A stretch of DNA of 64,000 nt from Branchinecta lynchi (Eukaryota; Arthropoda; Branchiopoda; Anostraca; Branchinectidae), in contig JAKZAP010000018.1 in the NCBI GenBank assembly GCA_023053575.1, positions 21,586,458 to 21,650,457 on the forward strand, read 5' to 3'. Positions 29,671 to 41,180 of this stretch are shown here, piece after piece. Each line of letters opens with the position of its first letter. Within the stretch, counting starts at the first letter, position 1. Under the pieces are notes generated by a model. The model had not been told where the DNA came from, searched no databases, and saw only the letters and a list, made by a program, of their open reading frames with translations. The translations under genes were made by a program, and so were the position numbers.

Positions 29671-30450
29671 TTAATTTTTCATTTTATTTCCACACGCCCA
29701 GTTTTCGAGGACACTGAGAAGTTCCCGGATTGAGCCTTCTGGGTCATCAGAGGTTACGATTATTGATAGGTCGTCAACATACGGATACATGTGTGTTTCT
29801 GTATGATTTCTGGAATACTGTTGACGAACAGAGTAAATAAAAGTGGGCTGACCTTTGGTTCCCTGAGGCACACCACAATAGACTCTGTTCTCTTCCGATA
29901 AGATGTCTTTCCCATCTTCAGTTCCAAACCTGACATAATGTTTTCTTTCTGAGAGGAAGCTTCTTACCCAGGTAATGGTGTGACGTGGTAGTTCGTTTTC
30001 TCTAAGTTTTTGGATTAGAAGGGTATGGTCGACCAGATCAAAAGCTTTACCCAAGTCAATTGCGACAATCGCTGCAGCTCTCCCCTTCTTGTCCGTCAAA
30101 TGCAGAACGTTGTCGGTCAAGTCAATCGCGTAATGAGATGTTGAAACGCGTTTCTGGTTACCAAATTGGCAGCTTGACAATTTCGTTTGGACATTGAGTA
30201 GGATTTCATCTACTATGTACGGTTCTAACATTTTTGAGAGGATCGCCGGGCTTTTTTGCATCATCAACTTTTGGTATTGGTATTACCTCGGCAGTCTTCC
30301 ACGTCCGTGGAAACACTTTCTGTTTCAGCGAAGCATTGAAAATATCGCAAATGGAGGTTGCGATATCATCTGCAAACTCCTTTAACAGCTGACTGGGTAT
30401 ATCTCCGGGTCCTCGAGACTTTTTTACGGTGTAGTCGTTTCAGAGTGTTT
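29671..30450 (-). pseudogene. LINE-2a reverse transcriptase core
   Basis: SRGPGDIPSQLLKEFADDIA, FPRTWKTAEVIPIPKV, then (after a break near 30255) ILSKMLEPYIVDEI, CQFGNQKRVSTSH, IVAIDLGKAFDLVDHTLL, YCGVPQGTKG and YPYVDDLSII. The catalytic YVDD is intact. The RT motif normally holding YRPISLT is deleted at the break, so the copy is dead. Confidence 0.82.
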
Positions 30451-30568
30451 GCCACTTGACCGACAGATATCTATTTTATAGGATCTGGTTCGACTGCTGG
30501 GTCATTATCATCGTCTTCGACATCAGAACTAAGCGGTGGGTTAGTGTGAACAACTGACGTGAATTGTG

Positions 30569-30994
30569 CTAACAGCTGTTGAGCATTCCGAACTCCGGTC
30601 TATGGCGGCCTTCTTCTTTTTCTTCTTCCGGAAAACAGGTTTCGTACATTTGTTTCAGTTTTGAGTGAAACATTTCCATTTTCTCATTCACTTCGTTACA
30701 CTGCAGTACTTCTTCCCAATTCTGGGGTATTACTTGACGTGCAAACGCCCGAATGTTCGAGCTTTTGACTGGACGTGAGAGTACTTTATGAGTCCTTGGA
30801 AATTTCCTAGCCACTGAGGGATTTGGGAATACCCATTTTACGGTGAGATGATCACTGCTTGCCAGGGGAGGTTCTAAACTGGGTTTTAAGTAGAGGTTGG
30901 CAGGCATGTCCGTTATTATATTGTCCAAAATTCCTCCAAGCCGATGAGTAGGTTCTTTGCTAATGCTAATTGTTTGGCTATCCTAAAACGGAAT
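30569..30994 (-). pseudogene. LINE-2a endonuclease C-terminal part
   Basis: RLGGILDNIITDMPANLYL followed by ASSDHLTVKWVFP is the end of an APE endonuclease, with the catalytic SDH motif. The rest of the frame is the poorly conserved spacer before RT, and it stops at 30569. The N-terminal catalytic residues are absent. Confidence 0.7.
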
Positions 30995-31002
30995 CCAGAC
31001 AT

Positions 31003-31183
31003 CAGGCCCGTATCCAGGAATTTTTTTCGTGTGAGGGAGGGGTTGCCTTTCGGGGGGGGGGGCTGCCTGCGGGTCGGACAAAAAAGACATAGATCAGAGG
31101 GAAAAGCCTATAAAAATTACTTTTTTTGTATGTTTCGGGGGGGGGGGGGGGTCAACCCCCTAACCCCCCCGGATACAGCCCTG
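31003..31183. mobile_element. 181-bp hAT-like MITE with exact TSD
   Basis: The left end is CAGGCCCGTATCC and the right end, inverted, is CAGGGCTGTATCC. The flanking octamers CCAGACAT at 30995-31002 and 31184-31191 are identical. G-runs lie at about 31051-31059 and 31138-31151. There is no coding capacity. Confidence 0.85.
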
Positions 31184-31191
31184 CCAGACAT

Positions 31192-31864
31192 CGAAAAGCA
31201 GTACTTGGAGATAAGAGGAAAGGACATCAGTAAAACTGATATACCTGGTAGCGACGTTTACTCAACCTCAGTGGGAAACGCACAAACAGGGAAAATCTTG
31301 CTTACCTTTTTACACGGTAATTAAATCCAAACCAATCCTTCTATTTCTCGGAGAAAATTGCAAAATATTCCGACATCCACTTGTCAAGTCGTTGCAAACA
31401 ACACTGGCACGGTTGGTCAGCGAAGCAACCTTGCAAGACCAATTAGCCTAACACGGGTTGGGGTATGCCTTGGTGCCCTGGTGGTGGTACGGTTGATCAG
31501 AAAAATTGCGGTAGGCTTGTGGATGTATGTTGATATTGGGGGCTAGGGACAGATATAGAGGTTGAAGAAATAGGAAAAATGGAGAGAAGTGAGTTAAATA
31601 CCAAGAAGTGCGTGGAGATGGTGAAAGTCTATTTCAGTTGGTGTGAGTGTGTGGAATTGAATGAACAAAGAAAGGAGGTATTTGGAGAGAGGAGATATAA
31701 TGAGGAATGGATGGTAAAGATGATAAAAGACAAACGTTTTCTTACTGTGCGAAAAGTCGGAAGTTTCTTTAGGCTTGCGATGGAGCATAAAATGAGATTT
31801 TTAGAATAGTTGTTAACTTTAGTTCCATATAAGTTGTGGAAGTACATTAACTACGGATCGCCTG
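31192..31864. other. Unassigned stretch
   Basis: No recognised gene. A + strand frame at 31579-31809 is Glu/Lys/Val-rich without a known motif; I leave it uncalled. Confidence 0.35.
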
Positions 31865-33240
31865 AATTTCGGACCCCCCCCCCCTCCACCTCCCCCCACA
31901 GTGTCCGAATCCGGTCCAGTCCTGTCGGTGATGTATCTAGAGCGTGTAGTAGTAGTAGTATTTAATTACAACAAACATAGATAAAAATCACGGACCAGTG
32001 CACATGCCTGGTGGCATACTTTAGCACTGACAATGTTGCACAACGAAAATAAAATAAAAAGCCGTCTTCTAACTACATTTTGACATCAACAAAAAGAGAA
32101 CAAAAACAAAAGAAATTGCTCAACTACGTTTCGTAAAATTTTTTTTCAGTAATTTTAGAAACTGTCGCTTATTGCTACATTCTCGCACTGATACTGGAAT
32201 TGAGTTCCAGATTTTTGGCCCAGTGTGACGGATGCTGAAACTCGCTCTTGACGTAAGGCGAAATTCGCACGAAAAATCTGAACGATGAGTGGTTGGATAA
32301 TTATGAAATTGGGAATTAGTTGGAAAAATACCAGAGAAATTTGAAGGTAAACTATTGTATAGATAATCATGGCAAATATTAGAAATAGAAATTGTATGAA
32401 GTTCTTCACTTGTTCTTCGCACCAAGTTTCATCCCGATCACTCCACTCTGAGAGTTTCACACGATTTCCGGTTCTCCTCTCCGACTCCCCCCAGATTCGT
32501 TCCAGTCCGGACTTGAAATGAGACATTTGAGACACGAGATCTTTCCACATATCAAGTTTTTATTAAGATCCGATCACCCGTTCGAAAGTTATGCATACCC
32601 CTATTTCCCGGATTCCACCACCTCCCCCTCCCCCCACGATGGTCGGATCGGGCAAGTGACTATTTCCAAGTTAGTTTGGTCGGTTCCCTGATATGCCTGC
32701 CAAGTTTTATCGACTAGCCCACCTGGAAGTACATTAACTACGGATTGCCGGAATTCCGGAACCCCCCTCCAACTCCCCCACAGTGTCCGAATCCTATCCA
32801 GTTCTGTCAGCCTAGAGCTAGTGCTTGTTCTTACCATCAAGTTGCATCCTCATCTCTCCATTCTGAGAGTTTCACACGATTTCCGGTTCCCTCCTCTGAC
32901 TCCCCAACCCCCCCCAGATTCATGGGATCCGGTCCTGACTTGAAATGAGACCTCTGAGACACGAGATCTTTCCAGATATCAAGTTTCATTACGATCCGAT
33001 CACTCGTTCGAAAGTTATGGATGGCCCTATTTTCCGAAGTCCACCACCTCCCCCTCCCCCCACTATGGTCGGATCGGGCAAGTGACTATTGCCAAGTTAG
33101 TTTGATCAGGTCCCTGATATGCCTGCCAAGTTTCATTGTCCTAGCATATCTGGAAGTACCCTAACTCGCAAACACCGGACTGACCGACCGACGGAAATGT
33201 GATCGGTATATGGCACTCGGCCGGAAGTCAATTGCCATAC
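31865..33240 (-). repeat. Repeat A copy 5 (split by a LINE fragment)
   Basis: Reverse orientation: the hairpin and leader lie at the high end (about 33175-33237: CCGACCGACGGAAATGTGAT and TGGCACTCGGCCGGAAGTCA). Two to three double units extend down to 31865. The sequence is interrupted at 31949-32408 and resumes at the expected base (compare 27765-27790 read in reverse). Confidence 0.8.
31949..32408 (-). mobile_element. LINE 3' fragment inside repeat A
   Basis: The - strand frame reads SQFHNYPTTHRSDFSC, FSIRHTGPKIWNSIPV, FLKLLKKNF, stop. This is the C-terminal end of a CR1/jockey-group ORF2, like the tail of the LINE at 53740-58724 (RHVGVEIWNVLP). A 3' UTR and a (TAC)n tail (AGTAGTAGTAGTA on the + strand at 31949) follow. 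It is strongly 5' truncated. Confidence 0.8.
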
Positions 33241-33449
33241 AAACAAGAAAGAAAGTGGGAAATTCCGTTTTCACGGTCTGGTAAGGGGATTCAGAAAAGC
33301 ACCAGCCTGTAATTACAAACCTGTAATCTTAAAAAGCATCTGCATCTTATGCATCTGCATCTTCAGTTGGTTTATCACTTGTCCTTTCCTTCCGGCGAAG
33401 TTAGATAATTGTCTGCATGTCAGGGCTGCGAAAGTTCCGTACTTCGTAG

Positions 33450-33645
33450 ATAAATATTCTTTGAGCCCAAGCTGACTTTGAAAAAATGTAATGATGTAAT
33501 GATTACAGGTTTGTTTCCTTCCCCGAAGTTGAACCAGAGGATTGACAGCCTGACGAGGACCCTTGCCAAGAAGGGCCGAAATATCGCTGACGAAGAATCG
33601 TAGCTGACTTATCCGTTGTAAACATTGTTTGAATAAAAGGACCGT
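33450..33645 (+). repeat. Repeat D module
   Basis: 'tttgagcccaagctgact' at 33450, then 'gacagcctgacgaggaccct', 'gggccgaaatatcgctgac' and 'gctgacttatccgttgtaaa', as in the copy near 19520-19660. Confidence 0.55.
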
Positions 33646-33714
33646 GTATTCTTCCCAAGTATGTATTCAGTGTGTAAACGTTATTGCGAATCATGTTCCA
33701 CGGGTATCTCCCGG

Positions 33715-34076
33715 AAGCCTATGAATGTGACTCATAAGGCGCCGCTCCAAGAATTGCCGCTCCCGTCAAATGCCTGAGAAATGATTTCGATTGATTTAGT
33801 AGGCCCTCTGCCTAAAGCGGCTAATGGTAATACCTACATTGTCAGTATTGTGGATGCCAAAGCCCAGGCAGTTTTGCGCGGTTTAGTTGAAAATTACTGC
33901 CACATTTCCGGATTCCCTACTTCCATTTTGTCGGATAATGGCAGTCATTTCAAAATCCAATAATTCCAAGATTTCTGTTCTAAATTGGGAATAAAACATC
34001 TTTTTACGTCACCCGAACATGCTCAAAGTAATGGAGCACTTGAAAGAAGACTTTACGAAGATTTGGCTTCAGCAGA
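33715..34076 (+). pseudogene. gypsy3 integrase core
   Basis: EMISIDLVGPLPKAANGNTY (first Asp), ISGFPTSILSDNGSHF (second Asp) and SPEHAQSNGALERR (Glu) preserve the D,D35E triad. Stops replace residues before EMIS and after FKIQ. About 13 residues normally found after IVSIVD are missing. Confidence 0.82.
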
Positions 34077-34078
34077 AA

Positions 34079-34914
34079 GGCCCTCCCAAACTGCTATAAA
34101 TCCTATGTTCGACCATTAACGGAATATGCATGCGGGGTGTGGTACAGTTATGTCTCTGATGACCAAACTCAAAGGATAGAACAAATCCATAAACGTGCGT
34201 GCAAAATAATACTTGGGACTGACTACAAAGACTATGAGAAGAGTCTAGAGACGTTGGACATAACGACACTATGCCAACGGAGTCACGAGCTAGTCATGAG
34301 CTTTGGCAGAAAGATACTGGCATCTGATCTACATAGGGACATCCTTCCAGAATATGCCAGCAATATCGGCCGGCGAAACACTAGGCTAAATTTACTTCAA
34401 ACGGGTAAAAAACTACTGAAGTCCCCGTCTTATGCCCATTCATCGGAACGATTCCTCAATTCTCTTGTGCCATATTTTGCCGAACCTTTCAACACTCTTT
34501 AAAAGTTGTTGCCGTCTATTTCTGTTAAGCCCGTTTCTTTATTTTTGTTGCGGAGAATCCGGAAATCAATCATTTCCTGTTTAAATACTAGAATAGTAGT
34601 GACACTTATGAAGATTTATTTTTGTGCTTGTCATTTTAATTCGCGTTCATATTCTGATCAATTGTATTTTAAACCGTGAATTTTTTAATAGTAGTGACAC
34701 TTATGACGAATTATTTTTGTACTTGTCATTTTAACTCAAGTTCGTATTTTGATGAATTATATTTTAAACCTGAATTGTATATATAAATTGTAGGTTACCA
34801 TTGTAAATATATCCCTTGGTTGATCTTTTTATTTGTAATGACATGTCCAGCACTATTTTTTGTTTGTAAAAGATATTTATGGATAAATCAACCGAATTGT
34901 AATTGTAAATTGTA
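34079..34914 (+). mobile_element. LINE-2 family 3' fragment inside gypsy3
   Basis: Frame 34093-34500 reads CYKSYVRPLTEYACGVWYS, IHKRACKIILGTDYKDYEKS and ends at TAA (34502), the C-terminus of the family seen at 28990-31002 and 42665-42975. The ~400-bp 3' UTR has an internal duplication ('gtagtgacacttatgaa.att' near 34590 and 34690). It ends in (ATTGTAA)n at about 34894-34914. Gypsy3 coding sequence resumes at once. Confidence 0.82.
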
Positions 34915-34916
34915 AA

Positions 34917-35594
34917 CCGGGAAGTTGCCTCGATTCTCTCACAGCATGTCGATCAGCAGAACCGAGGGGATTGGGATGCAGGGACATCTTATGTTTCGTT
35001 TGCTATAAATTGCTAAACATAATATGCCACAAGAAAATAGTTTCTTTCTCATATTTTTGCGTGATGTCGTTTTTCCTGCAGAAAACGTCACAGAACAGCG
35101 AACGTTGTACGACTAGGATATTTCATACAAGTCTGAAATGTTAATGCGGTCCAGAGACGTTTATCAACGCCTCAGCTCAAATATCCTGGCGGCCTAGGTC
35201 CAAGCAAAAAGAAAAGTATGACAAAAAGGTTCATTTCAAACCTTATAATCCCGGAGATGTCGTGTATTTCAGTGTTCAGTTGTCAGGGAAAGGACAAACA
35301 CTTTCACTTCTAAAGTTTGATGGTCCGTATCGGGTCTTAGCAAGGGTTAATGAAGTAAATTATGAAATCAGGAAAATTGACGGTCAGTCCCGCGTCATCA
35401 CCGTACACCACAACCGACTAAAACCAGCCGTGCTAAGAACTCCTTGGTCGTTCGAGGCCAGTGACCAACTACCACACAGACAAACGGACAACAAGACTAC
35501 TCCCACACAACAATGGGATATCGAGTTCGACTCGGAAGCTTTCCAAGTGTTCGCCAGACTGATTTGGCTCACGACAGTTAAACAAGCTATTTGA
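34917..35594 (+). pseudogene. gypsy3 integrase C-terminal part with GPY/F module
   Basis: VASILSQHVDQQNRGDWDAG and DVVFPAENVTEQ continue the integrase core. LLKFDGPYRVLARVNEVNYE then ITVHHNRLKPAV form the GPY/F module found at the end of chromovirus-type and related integrases. Several stops lie between 35000 and 35200; the rest of the frame is open to 35594. Confidence 0.8.
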
Positions 35595-35661
35595 CATCCC
35601 AGTGTTGGGACACAACCGCCACACTAGCACACCCAAAATATAACGCGACATTCCCACGAAC

Positions 35662-35982
35662 ATGACTCCTACAGATTTTCTCAGACCTATTCCTATTTTC
35701 TCAGATGATGATGAACATGATGAAAGCTTTCAAGGTCAGTCGACGAATGATTTTGAAAGCTTGGATCCGTCAAATCTAACTGCGACTGGTATGGAAGACT
35801 CGACTTCCCCGCAGTTAGCGCGGTTGCATGAGCCGGCCGCGGAGCACTCGCAAGTCCCGAGTCCTCCGCGATTGCAGGCGCAACGAGAAATTTGGAATCC
35901 AGAGCCAAAGACAATAATAGTGGGAAAGACCGGTGACTTCGCTAAAATCGGGTCTCTGAAAATCGATCGGAACGCTACCTAG
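35662..35982 (+). pseudogene. gypsy3 pol C-terminal tail
   Basis: An open frame rich in Ser, Pro, Glu and Asp, lying directly after the GPY/F module, as the low-complexity tails of gypsy pol proteins do. No domain is visible. Assignment rests on position and composition. Confidence 0.45.
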
Positions 35983-36189
35983 CGTTTCGACTTTGTCCAA
36001 TTTCGAGCGGTTGATGAGTAATATAATCAAAGCAAGAGGGCGCGAGTAGGCAATGCCTGTCAACATTAATTGATTCTAAGTAGTCAATTCAACACTTTTT
36101 TCCATAAAAAAAAGCTATTTATTATTTTCCTACTTGTTTTTTATTCCAATTAAAGAGGAAAACTGAATGGAGAGAGGATGCTCATCATA

Positions 36190-37650
36190 ATACGCTCGGA
36201 CTTGTTCTTCCATCGAAATTGCTTTCCGAAAATTAAGAAGAACTGGTTCCACAGATTCTGATGGCCTTAGTGCCGATTTTTTCAAAACTGAGTGTCCAGC
36301 TTTAACACAACACCTCCAACTTCTGTTTCAAATTTGTTTATGCCAGGGTTTGGTTCCGAATACTTTCCTCTCGGGTACTCTAACATCGGTGATTAAGCGA
36401 GGGAAAGACACAGACCTTTGCAAAAGCTATCGACCAATTACAGTTTCTTGTACCATAAGCAAAATCCTGGAATACGTCCTTCTTCCAGAATTAATTGAAA
36501 AATGTCGTTTTGGTTCAATGCAACTTGGATTCCGTTCGAGCGCCAGTTCTGCGCACGCTCATCACATATTAACAAAAATGATGAAGCAGGCTACCCGCGA
36601 GAAGTCTGCTGTTCATATATGTTCTACAGATATAGCTGGTGCTTTTGACAATATAACGCATTCCCAGGCCCTCTTCTCTCTCATTACTTCTGGCGTGAAT
36701 CTGTCTGTTGTCAGTCTGTTAAAATTTTGGTATGGTCATTCCTCAGTAAGGTTTAAATGGCAAGATAGCTTGTCAGAGATTATTCCTGTCCGAACTGGTG
36801 TTCGCCAAGGGGGAGTCTGATCTCCCTACATTTTCAAATCGGCCATATCTTCTTGTCTCAGTTCTTTACACCCTGCTTACTTTTATAAAGACCATGCCTT
36901 CAGCTACATAGCTTACGCGGACGACTTGCTCTTAGTAAGCCGTACCCGATCCACACTCACCAAAAATGTCTGTAAGCTGTCGTCGGAACTTCTCAAAATC
37001 GGTCTTGAAGTTAACCTCTCAAAATGTGAGTACCTGCATTTCAACCCTTCGTCAAATCGTTTGAATGCTAATTCTTCTATCTCTCTTGGATCGTTCGTCG
37101 TCAGATCAACAGAATCTCTACGTTGGCTTGGCATAACATTCAAATCGTCGTTGTCAAAATTTTGCTCTTCGGTTGTTCAAGAAGTTTCTAGATCAATCCG
37201 TACCGCCTATGGACGCATCGTCCCCAACCGGGGGCGCTATAATCGTAAAACTTTGGGAAAATTGTACAGCACCTTCTGCGCTCCTTCTATACTATTTCGT
37301 TCTGGTGTCACTCATGTTCTGCGAAAGAAGGAGATAAAAAAGATGAGATCATGTTATTTTAAATATGCAAAGCACCTGCTCCACTTGTCGAAATTATGCC
37401 ATAACCATACTTTGACGGAGAAGTTCAAAATTCAAGATGCAAGTGTTACCCTTTTGGATGTTTCTTCGTCGCTATCAAAAATCATCGACAACAGAACCCA
37501 ACCAGCGCACGACCTTCTACACTGCTTCCTGGCCGACGATTGAAATTAAGTGTCTTTTTGTGTATGTTTATGTGTTTTATTTATTTTCTTCATTTACTCC
37601 GCTTTCTGAAAACGGCGGGTTATAAATAAATTACTTACTTACTTACTTAC
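36190..37650 (+). mobile_element. LINE-1b fragment with (TTAC)n tail
   Basis: 5' truncated within RT (SSIEIAFRKLRRTGSTDSDG at about 36200). Runs through RT and the C-terminal region to a stop at 37543, a short 3' UTR and (TTAC)5 at 37631-37650. It is related to LINE-1a in intron 4 by the C-terminal FKYAKHLLHL motif and by the tetranucleotide tail. Confidence 0.85.
36200..37543 (+). pseudogene. LINE-1b reverse transcriptase, one premature stop
   Basis: LVPNTFLSGTLTSVIKRGKD, SYRPITVSCTISKILEY, STDIAGAFDNITHSQ, RTGVRQGG, then a TGA (36818-36820) where SP usually follows. The same frame continues with SPYIFKSAISS and the catalytic SYIAYADDLLLVS. Apart from that stop the frame is open to 37543, so this is one of the better-preserved copies. 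Confidence 0.87.
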
Positions 37651-38516
37651 TATAAGGGAAACGAAACAAAATCAACAAAACGTGCTTTGATGATGATTCT
37701 GCGGAGAGCGATGGAAGAAAATGTCAACAGAGCGATTTTTTAGCGAAATAACATCCGCTAAACGGCGCTGCTTGTTGTGACTCATGGGGCTTACGGGAGT
37801 TTCCGGTCTTTCCCACTTTTACTGTCTTTGTCCAGAGCGCCTTCAGTATAAAACGTTAGGTGGTGCAAATGCGGTTGCAATGGAGCAACCTACTGATAAG
37901 CGTTTGATATTGAATATGTTATCCGAGTTGTTGGAAAGCTAGCCCATCATTTTATACTTGTTATATCTACGTTTTGATCCCGTGCGCACACTTGTACCAC
38001 GAGTTTATTCCCTGTATTTGTGTTCTTTTATAAGAATTTGATAATCGCCGTAATTCCAGATACAACGACCTACACGCGACGACAAATCATCACCACATCG
38101 ATCGTCAGTCATGGCTCTCTTTCTACATCCATATCCACCAAATTTCAAGGAGATGCTGCATTTCGGAATCTCATTTGTCTCAACGTACAACAGCTTCTTC
38201 GACGTAATCTGAGAACCATACTACTTCGCAGACGAGAGTTCTATTGCTACTCTATGTGAGAACTCTACGTTCCTTTCTCCAAAGCCAAACTATGGCAGAA
38301 GAGCAGATACTGATGCACCAGTATTATTCCATCGGTCATAAAGGAAGAAGAGGGAGTAAAAGGCTTCCGCCCACGTTCAGCTGTAGGTACTCTATCCACT
38401 TCCAACTCTACTTTGATACTTTGTCTGCAGAAGAGGAAGCCATGGGCTTCGCCTGCAAGACTGCAATCGTTCAATCGGTCTTGTCGAAATTCATCTTCAA
38501 GAAAAACTTTAAGGAA
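37651..38516. other. Unassigned stretch
   Basis: Frames at 38020-38259 and 38244-38546 carry no motif I recognise. No repeat family was identified. Confidence 0.35.
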
Positions 38517-38745
38517 ACGTCATCCTTGTGTGCTGTCCATATGTAAAGAATTCACCGTCATCTGTAATACCATCTAGCATGATCAGCAAGACGTCATCCT
38601 TACATGCTGTTCATCTCTAAATAAGTCACCGTCATCTGTCATGCCGTTCAGCGTGATCAGCAAGACGTCATCCTTGTATGCTGTTCATCTGTAAAGAAGT
38701 CAACGTCATGTTTCATGCCGTCTAGCGTGATGAGCAATACCTTTC
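38517..38745 (+). repeat. Minisatellite, 73-74-bp unit, three copies
   Basis: Units start at ACGTCATCCTT at 38517, 38591 and 38664, each followed by 'gctgt.cat.tgtaa', 'caccgtcatctgt' and 'agcgtgatcagcaaga'. Confidence 0.85.
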
Positions 38746-38964
38746 TTGAGCTTCATGTACAACTGTTAACTCGAGCTCTTCACTAGATAAGGTCGGCGTT
38801 TCAGTATTCGAAGTAGTATCATTAAGTCTTCTAGTTCTCATATCATCTTCCTGGTCATCGAAGTATCTCTACAGTGATATGGTGGAAAAAGACTGTTCCA
38901 GTGTGGGTCATGAACTTTCGGTCGTTTGCGGTGATAGTATGATCACATGATAACATGAATAATG

Positions 38965-39050
38965 TGAGAAGAGAGTTGTTATTATGATAACCGAATTGTT
39001 CTACTGTGATAAGTGAATTGTTCTATTATGATAAGCCAGTTGTTCTATTT
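38965..39050 (+). repeat. Short tandem repeat with GATAA(G/C)
   Basis: Three to four diverged ~24-bp units of 'gttgttctattatgataag' type. Confidence 0.6.
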
Positions 39051-39054
39051 TTTC

Positions 39055-40010
39055 TTCTTTTGGGATCCCAAAACGTAAGTGGAGGGATACCTATGACATC
39101 GCAAAAGTTGTGCGTCTGTCCGTCCGTCTGTCTGTGAGCACGATAACTCTCGAATGAGGTATTTTGATGAAACTTGGTGTGACGATTGTTTAGATCAAGA
39201 GTAAGGTGGAGTTTGTAGATGGGCCCTGTAGCCCTATATTTGGGGGTAGGGAAGGGGGTTCAGATTAAGGGGCAAACAAAATATTTTCAAACAGCTAATG
39301 TGATAGTCGATTATGGGATAAGAAGACATGCTGAGCAAGATGGTGAAAATTATTTTCTCGCCGGACAAGTAGTTCGTCCGGAATTTGGCAAAACCGGAAA
39401 GTTGGTTAAAAGTAAAAGTTTCATCTGAAGTTGATTAAACGTTTGATTTAGGGGTAAGGAGACTTGTTGAACACGATGGTTACAGCCATTTTCTTGCCGG
39501 ACAACTAGTTCGCCTGGAATCCGGCCAACATTGGAAAATAAGTTAAAAGCAAAAGTTTTATCTGAAGTTGATTAGATGATAGACTTAGGGGTAAGAAGAG
39601 ACGATGTGTCCGTATATGACAATAGTTTTTTACCCGGACAAACCGGTTGTACCCGCATTTTTTTTTAAGTCAAAGTTTTATTTAAAGTTGATTAGATGTT
39701 CTGTATAGAGATAAGGAGATACGCTGGACTCGTTTCTGAATTTTCTTTTTTTGCTGGACTAGTAGTTCGCTCGAATTCGGGCGAAACCGCAAATTTGGCA
39801 GAAGTAAAGCAGGAAGTTCGGTCAGTAGGCCTCTCGTCAAAATAGATATGGCTTATAGAGGTATAGATAGATAGATAGATAGAATATTTGAACTTGGTTT
39901 TCTCTGGTGATTAGCCTGGCGAAGACTGGATCTGGCGAAGACAAGACCGATATGTCTGGATCAAATCTTAGATTTTTGGGATCCCATCGACACCTTTGGT
40001 CTTGTTACTT
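39055..40010 (+). repeat. Repeat B copy 2
   Basis: Bounded by TTTTGGGATCCCAAAA and TTTTTGGGATCCCATCGACA, with a CCGTCCGTCTGTCTGTG leader and about four 137-bp-type units. A (TAGA)n run lies at about 39864-39882. Confidence 0.8.
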
Positions 40011-40864
40011 TTGAACCGGGACGGTTCATTGTCAGGAGAGAGGTGTTGTACGCTGGGGTGAAGTTTAGGTCAAGTAGATTCAACTTCCACTCTTTAGTTT
40101 CACGGGGGTTTAGTTATTCTGGGAATATCCGGTTGGTTTGGCATGGGTTTGTTCGGGAAGTGATTTAACTAGTTTCAAGACAGTTCTATGTGAAGTTTCA
40201 GTGAAGAAGGCCGTAAGGAGAAATATAAGTTGAGTATATAAAAGTGTTTCTATTTTAGTCTAGTAATGTAAATAAATAGTGTAGTAGCTGAGTTCTCGAT
40301 TCCGTTCAGGCGTAGAATGTGGACCCCACAGCATACGACCATAGTATGCAACACATTCCTGATAATGACTGCTAAAAAATTTGCACGGGAATAAGAAAGA
40401 CTGTTGCTATTCCGGCTACGAAACTATTATATGTAAAAATAAGGATTTAGTGATCAAAAAGACACAACTGGAATAAAGATAAAGAATTAACGGGTCAATG
40501 TCACTGTCATAGTCAATGTCACGGCTCCATTTATAAGCCTGAAGCATTAGCTCGACTTCTCCTTTACTTGAAGAAACTGTTCCGAACTAATGATCAAGCC
40601 GTTATTATGCGGCAAAAACAAACAATTTTTATCTGTTCATCCTTCCCCATGCAGTCCCCATTTCTTCTTGCATTCAAGAAACACGTGTTATGTCGTCCCA
40701 TAGTAACTTTGACCGTTCCAGGTAGTAGTTTATTTGTGACGTCACACGTAGTTACTCCGAAGTAACTACTGAGAGGAGCTGGAACGAACCCTGAGTGTCG
40801 GCATCCACGTGCGCAGAGCTATACTCATTTGAGACTTCAGGACTTAACCGTTATAGCCGAAAAT
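40011..40864. other. Unassigned stretch
   Basis: No gene or family recognised. Near 40495-40525 'tcaatgtcac' is repeated. Confidence 0.35.
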
Positions 40865-41180
40865 TGGTCGACAAGTTTTGTGTCCTGTTTTCATTGGATT
40901 CCAGGTGAACTACTTGTCCGGCAAGAAAATAACTTTCATATTCGGATTCAGCATGTCTCTTTACCCCAAATCAACTATCCCAATAGCTTTTAAAAAATAT
41001 TTTTCTGGCCCCTTAATTTGAAACCCCCTCCCCACCCCTAAATGTAGAGCTTAAGAGCACATCGACGAACTTGCCCTTACCCTTGCCTCAAAGAATCCTC
41101 ACACCAAGTTTCATCAAAATATCTCATTCCCTTAGAGAGTTATCGTGCTCACAGACAGACGGGCAGGCGGAAATTTTTGT
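40865..41180 (-). repeat. Repeat B copy 3 (partial, reverse)
   Basis: The reverse complement gives the B leader (CCGTCTGTCTGTGAGCACG-type), 'gatattttgatgaaacttgg' and one unit. It is cut at about 41180 by A/T-rich sequence, before the GGATCC palindrome. Confidence 0.7.

Larger units (their letters stand above)
28990..31002 (-). mobile_element. LINE-2a fragment, 5' truncated
   Basis: Reading on the - strand: endonuclease end (RLGGILDN, ASSDHLTV), RT and a C-terminal region with QQRACKLIIGSGYRGYEQAL. Fragments at 34079-34914 and 42665-42975 carry the same C-terminal signature, so they form one LINE family distinct from LINE-1a. At least two frameshifts and two stops are present. The 5' truncation lies at or beyond the MITE at 31003. 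Confidence 0.8.
33700..35990 (+). mobile_element. gypsy3 integrase fragment (split by a LINE fragment)
   Basis: Only the integrase end of a gypsy-type pol remains. It starts near PMNVTHKAPLQEL at 33715 and ends near 35990. The LINE fragment at 34079-34914 interrupts it. Its motifs differ from gypsy1 and gypsy2, so it is a separate lineage. No LTR was recognised on either side. Confidence 0.78.

Noticed and set aside
34137..34502. A host gene encoding a 121-residue protein
   Set aside because: The IHKRACKIILG motif matches two other LINE fragments in the window, and the frame is inserted in gypsy3 integrase.
38020..38546. Two overlapping frames suggesting a gene
   Set aside because: No known motif, no splice pattern, and composition like the flanks.
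38517..38745. Possible CRISPR array
   Set aside because: Adjacent ~74-bp units without spacers are a minisatellite, and the genome is eukaryotic.
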